Origin: Cytophagales bacterium | GTDB lineage: Bacteria; Bacteroidota; Bacteroidia; Cytophagales; Spirosomataceae | Direction of reading: 5' to 3' | Assembly (NCBI GenBank): GCA_028868395.1 | Contig: JAGWUO010000080.1 | Location: forward strand, 1 to 6,032 | Length of the DNA stretch: 6,032 nucleotides | Shown: in pieces, positions 1 through 4,827 of the stretch | Layout: each line of letters opens with the position of its first letter | How positions within the stretch are numbered: position 1 is the first letter of the stretch | Notes under the pieces: generated by a model | What the model saw: only the letters and a program-made list of their open reading frames with translations | Database searches by the model: none | Told to the model about the DNA's origin: nothing | Translations under genes and position numbers: made by a program

Positions 1-245
1 AAATTCGCGTACAATTAGCTTCTTTAAATTGCCCGATTCGCGGTGATATTAAATATGGTTACGATAAACCAAACGTAGATGCAAGCATTAATTTACACGC
101 ACGTCGTTTGTATTTTATTCACCCCATCAAGAAAACTCCTATAATTTGTAAAGCATCCGTACCGGAAAATCCATTTTGGGAGGAGTTTTTAGAACTTGAT
201 AACGATGAGTTCAAGATGAAAAACTTGGACTACCTCTACGAATAA
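1..245 (+). CDS. RluA-family RNA pseudouridine synthase, C-terminal fragment
   Basis: This is the 3' end of a gene cut by the left edge; the reading frame begins at base 3 and gives 80 residues to a TAA at 243-245. The fragment opens with IRVQLASLNCPIRGDIKYG, which matches the conserved 'HQIRVHLA..G.PI.GD.KYG' block of the RluA/RluC/RluD family. It then has LHARRLYFIHPIKK, matching the family's 'LHA..L.F.HP' block. These enzymes turn specific uridines in rRNA or tRNA into pseudouridine in the cytoplasm. The catalytic aspartate motif (RLD) and any S4 domain lie outside the window, so the target RNA and subfamily cannot be given. The tail ends in NPFWEEF plus an acidic stretch. The gene converges on the Rrf2 gene with 9 bases between the two coding ends. 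I see no intrinsic terminator that would work in the + direction. Confidence 0.88.
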   Translation, partial: IRVQLASLNCPIRGDIKYGYDKPNVDASINLHARRLYFIHPIKKTPIICKASVPENPFWEEFLELDNDEFKMKNLDYLYE

Positions 246-268
246 AAAAAGGAGCTACATGAGCTCCT
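243..268 (-). terminator. Intrinsic terminator of the Rrf2 gene, overlapping its stop codon
   Basis: Read on the - strand, AGGAGCT and AGCTCCT pair as a 7-bp stem (268-262 with 256-250) around a 5-base loop, followed by a run of seven T (250-244). The hairpin contains the last codons of the Rrf2 gene (E-L-M) and its TAG stop at 257-255. The T-tract reaches into the TAA of the convergent pseudouridine synthase gene. On the + strand the hairpin is followed by CCAGTG and not by T, so it should act in one direction only. Confidence 0.72.
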
Positions 269-662
269 CCAGTGTGGTATTTTCTAAGACGGATAAGTTA
301 GCATCCCGCCATTTTGTTAAAACTGTTCTCAGTTGACACGTTTCTTCATCAGCGCAGTCATCGCATTTACCATAGAAGTGAAGAGAGACGCATAAGGCTG
401 GTGCAATAGGGCCATCCACAATTCTGATGATTTTCGCAAAAGTAACTTCCGCAGGTGGAATGCGTAGGTAGTAACCGCCGCCTTTCCCTTTTTGGGACTG
501 TAAAATTCCGTGATTACGTAATTCCAATAAAATAGCTTCTAAAAATTTCTTCGGTATTTTCTCCGATTCCGCGATATGCGAAATCAATAAGGGGCCTTTC
601 TCATAGGATTGTGCCAATACTTTTAAAGCCTTTAAAGCATATTTTGCCTTCTTAGAAATCAT
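255..662 (-). CDS. Rrf2-family winged-helix transcriptional regulator, possible Fe-S sensor
   Basis: The 135-residue protein has normal Rrf2 length. Residues 1-20 (MISKKAKYALKALKVLAQSY) form the typical first helix. Residues 25-58 form the helix-turn-helix, including IPKKFLEAILLELRNHGIL, and KGKGGGYYL at 59-67 is the wing, close to the 'RGPGGGYLL' of IscR. The C-terminal part carries four cysteines at 91, 100, 103 and 109 (C-X8-C-X2-C-X5-C). This is where IscR and NsrR bind a [2Fe-2S] or [4Fe-4S] cluster. IscR's cluster histidine is not present at the matching place, where the sequence is CQLR. Rrf2 proteins sense Fe-S status, nitric oxide, redox state or cysteine supply; which applies here cannot be told. 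The gene is monocistronic, with its own terminator and a -7 element about 20 bases upstream. The family call is firm; the Fe-S idea is inference. Confidence 0.92.
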   Translation of the reverse strand: MISKKAKYALKALKVLAQSYEKGPLLISHIAESEKIPKKFLEAILLELRNHGILQSQKGKGGGYYLRIPPAEVTFAKIIRIVDGPIAPALCVSLHFYGKCDDCADEETCQLRTVLTKWRDANLSVLENTTLEELM

Positions 663-681
663 AGTTCTGTTGATTGTGAAT

Positions 682-689
682 CAAAGCTA
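682..689 (-). promoter_or_regulatory. Probable -7 element for the Rrf2 gene
   Basis: On the - strand this reads TAGCTTTG, an exact fit to the Bacteroidota TAnnTTTG element. It would place the transcription start near 677 and give a leader of about 15 bases. The -33 element is poor: only TGG is found, 19 bases upstream. A short inverted repeat, ATTA-N5-TAAT at 724-736, lies further upstream. It could be an operator, but it is short and AT-rich. Confidence 0.42.
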
Positions 690-755
690 AACAAAATTCA
701 GGAATACTCCATTAGTCCGCTCGATTAAGTACTAATTCCGATCCATCTTTCGAAC

Positions 756-789
756 AAAAAAAAAGGCTAACTCGAGAGCTAGCCTTTTT
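756..789 (-). terminator. Intrinsic terminator of the rpsL-rpsG transcript
   Basis: GGCTA (765-769) pairs with TAGCC (780-784). After one mismatch, CTC (771-773) can pair with GAG (776-778), or the loop can open to TCGA. The stem is extended by nine A (756-764) facing five T (785-789), so on the - strand the hairpin is followed by a run of nine T. It begins 16 bases after the rpsG stop codon. The A and T flanks make it potentially bidirectional, but no + strand gene ends near it. Confidence 0.88.
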
Positions 790-792
790 ACA

Positions 793-808
793 TAATTCAA
801 ATGAATTA
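793..808. repeat. Perfect 7-bp inverted repeat overlapping the rpsG stop codon
   Basis: TAATTCA at 793-799 and TGAATTA at 802-808 are exact inverse copies with two bases between them. The right arm contains the rpsG TAA stop. It is AT-rich and has no T-run of its own; the real terminator follows directly after it. It may only help protect the 3' end of the mRNA, or be chance. Confidence 0.3.
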
Positions 809-1273
809 GAAACGGAAGTGAGAGAACGCTTTGTTCGCTTCTGCCATTCTGTGTGTATCATCTTTCTTCTTCACTGCTGCTCCCTCACCTTTCGATGCTG
901 CAATGATTTCGTTCGCTAAGCGATCCATCATTGTTTTGTCACCACGCTTACGCGCGTAACCGATTAACCACTTCATTCCCAATGAAACTTTACGTTCAGC
1001 TCGTACTTCTGTTGGTACTTGGAAGTTTGCTCCACCTACGCGACGGCTCTTTACCTCCACGGATGGCATCACATTATTCAATGCTTTTTTCCAAGTTTCT
1101 AAACCGTTTTCTTTTGTACGCTCCTCTACTTTATCTAACGCATCATAAAAGATGGTAAATGCTGTAGATTTCTTTCCATCGTACATTAAGTTGTTTACAA
1201 ACTTAGTTACTAATACATCCTTAAATTTAGGATCTGGCAATACGTAGCGCTTTTTTGGTTTCGCCTTTCTCAT
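806..1273 (-). CDS. rpsG: 30S ribosomal protein uS7
   Basis: This is uS7, the primary binding protein that starts assembly of the 30S head by binding the 3' major domain of 16S rRNA, and it lies near the E site. The 155 residues match the usual bacterial length of about 155-156 with no missing block. Recognisable parts are the basic N-terminus (MRKAKPKKR), [18 protein letters not shown] at 21-38, the conserved [18 protein letters not shown] block near 74-91, [16 protein letters not shown] at 108-123, and a C-terminus ending in [15 protein letters not shown]. It follows rpsL by 70 bases on the same strand, as in nearly all bacterial str operons. The base run before the ATG is AAAAAACTAACAAA, with no Shine-Dalgarno sequence, which is usual in Bacteroidota. 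A strong terminator follows, and fusA does not come next. Confidence 0.98.
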   Translation of the reverse strand: MRKAKPKKRYVLPDPKFKDVLVTKFVNNLMYDGKKSTAFTIFYDALDKVEERTKENGLETWKKALNNVMPSVEVKSRRVGGANFQVPTEVRAERKVSLGMKWLIGYARKRGDKTMMDRLANEIIAASKGEGAAVKKKDDTHRMAEANKAFSHFRF

Positions 1274-1305
1274 TTTGTTAGTTTTTTAAAATCGACCCAA
1301 CCTTC

Positions 1306-1320
1306 TGCTTTAACGAAGCA
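1306..1320 (-). promoter_or_regulatory. Small hairpin in the rpsL-rpsG spacer, possible S7 feedback site
   Basis: TGCTT and AAGCA form a 5-bp stem with a 5-base loop in the 70-base spacer between rpsL and rpsG. In Escherichia coli, S7 represses its own translation by binding the matching intercistronic region. The position is the same, but I cannot show that this small hairpin resembles the known S7 site, so the role is inference. Confidence 0.22.
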
Positions 1321-1343
1321 TACTGGATCTTTCTGTTAATAAA

Positions 1344-1748
1344 TTATTTCTTTTTACCTGTTGGAGCTGCTTGACCTGGTTTAGGACGTTTAGCACCATA
1401 CTTCGAACGAGACTGTAAACGACCAGAAACACCGGCTGTATCTAAAGCTCCACGAATGATGTGATAACGTACACCTGGTAAGTCTTTTACACGACCACCA
1501 CGGATCAATACGATCGAGTGCTCTTGTAAGTTGTGACCTTCACCTGGAATGTAGGCATTCACCTCTTTTTGGTTTGTTAAGCGAACACGAGCTACTTTAC
1601 GCATCGCTGAGTTTGGTTTTTTAGGAGTAGTCGTGTATACACGAGTACAAACCCCTCTTCTTTGTGGACAAGAATCCAAAGCTGGTGACTTAGATTTCCA
1701 AGTCATTTGCTCACGTCCCTTGCGCACTAATTGCTGAATAGTTGGCAT
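1344..1748 (-). CDS. rpsL: 30S ribosomal protein uS12
   Basis: uS12 sits at the decoding centre of the 30S subunit and helps control decoding accuracy. The 134 residues align from end to end with E. coli S12: [12 protein letters not shown] at the start, [20 protein letters not shown] at 27-46, [20 protein letters not shown] at 70-89 and [10 protein letters not shown] at 114-123. The residues that set streptomycin response (Lys43, Lys88, Pro42, Pro91 in Met-included numbering) all have the sensitive, wild-type state. Asp89, the residue methylthiolated by RimO in E. coli, is present. The tail [11 protein letters not shown] runs about ten residues beyond E. coli S12. The gene is first in the rpsL-rpsG unit and has a clear promoter with a leader of about 90 bases. 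The start is AAA-ATG with no Shine-Dalgarno sequence. Confidence 0.98.
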   Translation of the reverse strand: MPTIQQLVRKGREQMTWKSKSPALDSCPQRRGVCTRVYTTTPKKPNSAMRKVARVRLTNQKEVNAYIPGEGHNLQEHSIVLIRGGRVKDLPGVRYHIIRGALDTAGVSGRLQSRSKYGAKRPKPGQAAPTGKKK

Positions 1749-1796
1749 TTTGGAATAATTACCGTTTAAAATTTAAAATTCTTTTAATCCCTTCAA

Positions 1797-1840
1797 GCGC
1801 GTCAAACTCAATAAGATAGAGTTATCCCACACTAATGGGG
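1797..1840 (-). promoter_or_regulatory. rpsL 5' leader with two weak hairpins
   Basis: The transcript from the rpsL promoter should have a leader of about 90 bases. Its first half can form two small stems, described here as + strand sequence: CCCA/TGGG around CACTAA (1827-1840) and AACTC/GAGTT around nine bases (1806-1824). The rest of the leader, down to the ATG, is A/T-rich and open. Ribosomal protein leaders often hold feedback sites, but I recognise no known structure here. Confidence 0.2.
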
Positions 1841-1843
1841 GTG

Positions 1844-1874
1844 CAAAGTTAGCAATAAGATATAGAAATCAAAA
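1844..1874 (-). promoter_or_regulatory. rpsL-rpsG promoter, Bacteroidota type
   Basis: On the - strand the sequence has TTTTG (1874-1870), then 18 bases, then TAACTTTG (1851-1844). This fits the primary-sigma consensus of Bacteroidota: a TTTG or TTG -33 element and a TAnnTTTG -7 element. The predicted start is near 1838. The upstream end of the -33 box lies only 14 bases from the uxuA stop codon. This is the best promoter in the window, as expected for a ribosomal protein operon. Confidence 0.75.
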
Positions 1875-1888
1875 GGGGAAAATGAAAA

Positions 1889-3079
1889 TTATTTCAAAAA
1901 CCCGCGGATTCCCATTTCCAAACCACGTAACTCCGCTAAACCGCGTAAACGACCGATCGCCGTATACCCAGGGTTTGTCTTCTTTCCTTCTTGCAAATCA
2001 TCTAACATCCGGTGTCCGTGATCTGGGCGGAATGGCAAGCGGAAGTCTTTCCGGCCAGAGGCAATACGCTTGTCCTGCTCATTCACTAAGCCTTTCATAA
2101 CCCCGAACATATCCACATCGCCATCTAAATGGTCTGCCTCATGGAAATTTCCGTATTGATCACGGCGAGTCGACCGCAAGTGAATGAAATTAATGCGGTG
2201 ACCCAGGCGCTCCACCATGCCCACTAAATCGTTGTCTTCTCTAACCCCGTAACTTCCCGTGCAGAAACACAATCCATTTACGTTACTCTCGTAGGCATTT
2301 AACAATTGAACCGCATCGCTTTCCGTACTCACCACGCGTGGTAAGCCCAAAATCGGATACGGAGGATCATCTGGGTGAATCGACAAATTAACACCTGCCT
2401 CTTCGGCAGCCGGTGTAATTTCGCGAATGAAATCGTATAAATTTTCGCGCAATTCCTTCTCTCCTACTTCGGAATAGGTATCTAACGCTTCTTGGAAAGA
2501 CTTCAACGTGAAGCTTTCTTCTGAACCCGGAAGACCGGCGATGATATTGCGGATTAATTTCTCTTGTTGCGACTGAGTAGATGCATCGAACCATTTTTGT
2601 GCTCTGGCGATTTGCTCAACCGTATAATGCTGCTCTGCTCCTGGACGTTTTAATAAGAACAATTCAAAGGCACAAAATTCTGCCGCATCAAAGCGTAGGC
2701 CTGTACTTCCATCTGGAAAACGAAAATCCAAATCCGTTCTTGTCCAGTCCAGAATAGGCATAAAATTATAACAAACTAGGTCTAAACCCGCTTCGCCTAC
2801 ATTACGCAAAGACGTTTTATAGTTCTCGATATACTGCTTGTAGTTACCCGAGCGCGTTTTGATATCCTCATGCACCGGAATACTTTCGATCACGGACCAG
2901 CTCAATCCAGCCGCCTCAATGATGGCTTTGCGTTCCAAAATATCGGGCAATTCCCATACTTTCCCATTCGGAATTTGGTGTAAAGCACTTACTATACCCG
3001 TTGCGCCTGCTTGGCGTACGTCAGATAATTTTACCGGATCATTGGGGCCAAACCACCTCCAAGTTTGTTCTAAAGCCAT
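1889..3079 (-). CDS. uxuA: Mannonate dehydratase
   Basis: UxuA (EC 4.2.1.8) removes water from D-mannonate to give 2-keto-3-deoxy-D-gluconate, a cytosolic step of glucuronate breakdown. The 396 residues match the family length of about 394. The opening ([12 protein letters not shown] at 5-16) and [16 protein letters not shown] at 102-117 are UxuA hallmarks. The likely metal ligands of the TIM-barrel enzyme are in place: His235 in SIHPDDPP, Cys273 in CFCTGSYG, His300 in FIHLRST, and Asp353 with His354 in RPDHGH. The C-terminal block [16 protein letters not shown] at 371-386 is also typical. No uxuB, kdgK, uxaC or exuT gene is adjacent, so the remaining pathway steps must be encoded elsewhere. 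The nearest upstream gene is separated by a terminator. No clear terminator follows the stop, so some read-through into rpsL is possible. The start codon follows A-rich sequence without a Shine-Dalgarno. Confidence 0.96.
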   Translation of the reverse strand: MALEQTWRWFGPNDPVKLSDVRQAGATGIVSALHQIPNGKVWELPDILERKAIIEAAGLSWSVIESIPVHEDIKTRSGNYKQYIENYKTSLRNVGEAGLDLVCYNFMPILDWTRTDLDFRFPDGSTGLRFDAAEFCAFELFLLKRPGAEQHYTVEQIARAQKWFDASTQSQQEKLIRNIIAGLPGSEESFTLKSFQEALDTYSEVGEKELRENLYDFIREITPAAEEAGVNLSIHPDDPPYPILGLPRVVSTESDAVQLLNAYESNVNGLCFCTGSYGVREDNDLVGMVERLGHRINFIHLRSTRRDQYGNFHEADHLDGDVDMFGVMKGLVNEQDKRIASGRKDFRLPFRPDHGHRMLDDLQEGKKTNPGYTAIGRLRGLAELRGLEMGIRGFLK

Positions 3080-3135
3080 CGTTATTTTTATTTACTACTT
3101 TATTAAAGTCCTCAAGCCCTCCATTTTACCTATTT

Positions 3136-3192
3136 CTAGGCCAAATAAAAAACCTTGCCTGGAAACCGGGCAAGGTTTTTGTAATCAAGCAT
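3136..3192 (-). CDS. Possible 18-residue leader peptide ahead of uxuA
   Basis: An ATG at 3192-3190 opens an 18-codon frame (MLDYKNLARFPGKVFYLA) ending in TAG at 3138-3136. AAAGGAAG lies 7 bases upstream, one of the few Shine-Dalgarno-like sequences in the window placed at a usable distance. The frame spans the whole of the terminator hairpin at 3147-3180, so a translating ribosome would keep that hairpin from forming. It ends 56 bases before the uxuA ATG. The peptide shows no run of one amino acid that would suggest classical amino-acid attenuation. A frame this short can arise by chance, so the call is tentative. Confidence 0.2.
   Translation of the reverse strand: MLDYKNLARFPGKVFYLA
3147..3180 (-). 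terminator. Strong intrinsic terminator between the DUF4301 gene and uxuA
   Basis: CCTTGCC (3153-3159) pairs with GGCAAGG (3169-3175), and the stem is extended by the flanking A and T runs. After a T/G mismatch, GG/CC can pair further inside around AAA. On the - strand the hairpin is followed by TTTTTTATTT. It would end the DUF4301 transcript about 85 bases after its stop and separate it from uxuA. Its symmetry would also let it work on the + strand. If uxuA is transcribed from the -7 element at 3230-3237, this hairpin lies inside its leader. Confidence 0.85.
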
Positions 3193-3229
3193 TTATATAC
3201 TTCCTTTAAAATCTCTTTCTCAGGGGCGA

Positions 3230-3260
3230 CAAAAATAGGTAGTTTTTTACAAACAAAAAA
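3230..3260 (-). promoter_or_regulatory. Possible promoter upstream of uxuA
   Basis: On the - strand TTTTTTG (3260-3254) is followed after 16 bases by TATTTTTG (3237-3230), an exact TAnnTTTG match. The spacing is slightly shorter than the 18 bases seen at rpsL. The predicted start near 3224 would give uxuA a leader of about 145 bases containing the terminator. I found no exact TAnnTTTG in the 67 bases between the terminator and the uxuA start. The sequence is AT-rich, so chance matches are likely. Confidence 0.3.
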
Positions 3261-3264
3261 TAGC

Positions 3265-4728
3265 CTAGCCGTTTTGGTGTGCAGGCCTAACTAAATCTGT
3301 CACCGTTTTCACCGGGTTGAATGTTTCCAAAGGGACTTCCACAAAAAGGGTGTTCCAATCTGACATCGCTCCGTTCCAAAGTCCTGGCAACTCCATCGCC
3401 TTTAATTCTTTACCGTCTTTGGTCTTATCTGTAATAAAACCCGTATTCATATCCCGATAGTTCAATAAGTTCAAACCACGCGTAGCACACACTAAATCCA
3501 CTGGATTGAAGTGGGAGGCTTGGTGGAATTTGGCTTTTTGGTCTTCATTCTTCATATCGATCTGAGCAGATTCCACGAGTTGAAGTGTGAAATTCCCCTT
3601 CGCATCTTGACACCAGAATGGTCCTCCACCTGGCTCACCCGTATTTTTTACCACCCCACAAACGCGTGTAGGACGAGCTAAAACCTCCCTGATTTTTACC
3701 ACTTTTTCCGTTTGCGATAATGCTGCAAAATTTGTCGCAGGTACAAAGCCTAAATAGGTAGCCATCTCTTCTAATGCCTCTTTGATGGTAGTCTCTGATG
3801 GATTTTCTTGCAATTGCTTGTCTAGGTGTTCTATGCCTTCCAAAATCCAAAGCAGCAACCCACCCAGCGCCTTCTTGTTTTCAATGGTCGGTTGTTTCAA
3901 GGCATCCGGCACCACATTATCTATATTTTTGATAAAAATCACATCAGCTTTCAAGTCATTCAAATTCTCTAATAATGCTCCATGACCAGCTGGTCTAAAG
4001 AGTAATGATCCATCGGCTTCACGGAACAGGGTATTATCTGGATTTACGGCAATTGTATCTGTCGCAGGTTTTTGTTCAGAGAAGGTAATCTCAAATTGAA
4101 TACCGGTTTTTGTCTCCCATTTGGGAACGAGTAGCTTCACTAAATCCTCGAAGCCGCTGCGGTGTTCTGGAGAAACGGTGAAATGCAATCGGGCTTTTTG
4201 GCCGTTTGATGCATAGGCAGCCGCCTCCACCAGGTGTTCTTCTAACGGAGTCCTTGCTCCATCAGGATAAGAATGGAAGGAGAGCAAACCTTTGGGTTTT
4301 TGGCCATAATTCATTCCCGCCGAACCGAGTAATTTATTCAGTATTTCGGCTGAGTCATCATTCGCTTCCAACAACTCTTTCAACTCTGGGTAAAAAGCAA
4401 AGTGGTTCAGCTCATCGAAAAACTTCGTGCATTCCTTGTTTTCCTCCCCTGTCGACAAGAATTCAAATAGTGATTTAAACATCCGCGTCGCCGCACCAGA
4501 GGCGGGAACCATCTTCAAAATGGAAAGCGCTGATTTTTGCTGATCAAAGCGCGCAATGAATTCCTGTAGTTTCTCTGGTGAAAACTGAAAAATTCCATTT
4601 CCGATCGAAGCAGATTTTTCCAAATTCATCCAAGGAAAGCCAGATTTAAAAAAATCAACTTGTTGATTCACTTCTGCAGGCGTAATTCCGCGTTTCAATA
4701 ATTGGGCTAAATCCTTCTCTGATAACAT
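3265..4728 (-). CDS. DUF4301 family protein, possible nucleotidyltransferase fold
   Basis: I recognise this 487-residue protein as the DUF4301 family, which is found mainly in Bacteroidota and has no assigned reaction. Conserved blocks visible are KMVPASGAATRMFK at 72-85, SFHSYPDGARTPLEEHL at 150-166, FRPAGHGALLENLN at 244-257, IFIKNIDNVVPD at 264-275, GEPGGGPFW at 364-372 and SHFNPVDLVC at 405-414. Three of these recall UDP-sugar pyrophosphorylases. PASGAATRM stands where those enzymes have the nucleotide-binding G-G-x-G-T-R loop. PAGHGALLENL resembles their P-G-H-G-D block. IKNIDNVVPD resembles their S-N-x-D-N-L block. A nucleotidyl- or sugar-nucleotide transferase role is therefore my inference. 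There is no signal peptide or membrane segment, so it should be cytosolic. It appears to be a single-gene unit, divergent from recQ and ended by the terminator at 3147-3180. The ATG used is the first in frame after the intergenic region. Confidence 0.85.
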   Translation of the reverse strand: MLSEKDLAQLLKRGITPAEVNQQVDFFKSGFPWMNLEKSASIGNGIFQFSPEKLQEFIARFDQQKSALSILKMVPASGAATRMFKSLFEFLSTGEENKECTKFFDELNHFAFYPELKELLEANDDSAEILNKLLGSAGMNYGQKPKGLLSFHSYPDGARTPLEEHLVEAAAYASNGQKARLHFTVSPEHRSGFEDLVKLLVPKWETKTGIQFEITFSEQKPATDTIAVNPDNTLFREADGSLLFRPAGHGALLENLNDLKADVIFIKNIDNVVPDALKQPTIENKKALGGLLLWILEGIEHLDKQLQENPSETTIKEALEEMATYLGFVPATNFAALSQTEKVVKIREVLARPTRVCGVVKNTGEPGGGPFWCQDAKGNFTLQLVESAQIDMKNEDQKAKFHQASHFNPVDLVCATRGLNLLNYRDMNTGFITDKTKDGKELKAMELPGLWNGAMSDWNTLFVEVPLETFNPVKTVTDLVRPAHQNG

Positions 4729-4827
4729 ATGCGCTTTATTTTGTGTCTAAAAATTAGCATTTCTTCTCAGGAATTCCTAAAAATCCGGAGGAGGAGTTCA
4801 TTCTTTTTTGGTAGATTTGTTTAGACG
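4729..4827. promoter_or_regulatory. Divergent intergenic region between the DUF4301 gene and recQ
   Basis: These 99 bases must hold both promoters. For recQ, TAGATTTG at 4812-4819 is an exact TAnnTTTG match, but it lacks a -33 partner and would give an almost leaderless mRNA. For the DUF4301 gene, only a 7-of-8 match is seen on the - strand (TAATTTTT, 4756-4749). The perfect 10-bp palindrome AGGAATTCCT lies at 4769-4778, near the middle, and could be an operator. A purine-rich GGAGGAGGAG at 4787-4796 looks like a Shine-Dalgarno sequence but is 31 bases from the recQ ATG, too far to serve it, and no other start codon follows it closely. Confidence 0.35.

Noticed and set aside
931..1158. Open frame of 75 codons on the + strand inside rpsG
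   Set aside because: It lies antisense within a certain ribosomal protein gene and resembles no family; it is a shadow of rpsG codon use.
1344..1748. Streptomycin-resistance changes in rpsL
   Set aside because: Lys43, Lys88, Pro42 and Pro91 are all in the ordinary sensitive state.
1882..2100. Open frame of 72 codons on the + strand over the rpsL promoter and uxuA end
   Set aside because: It runs antisense to the conserved C-terminus of UxuA, has no family features and no promoter of its own.
2388..2594. Second - strand frame of 68 codons inside uxuA
   Set aside because: It is in a different frame within an intact, well-conserved gene and its arginine-rich text looks like out-of-frame translation.
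3241..3290. Possible second terminator at the DUF4301 stop codon (GCCT/AGGC then TATTTTTT on the - strand)
   Set aside because: The stem is only 4 bp with a 16-base loop, too weak compared with the strong hairpin at 3147-3180 that follows.
2859..3294. Two overlapping + strand frames (116 and 97 codons) covering the uxuA start and leader
   Set aside because: They read through the terminator hairpin and antisense to uxuA, overlap each other in different frames, and match nothing known.
3635..4478. Three short frames inside the DUF4301 gene
   Set aside because: All lie within the intact 487-codon gene in other frames or antisense; their content looks random.
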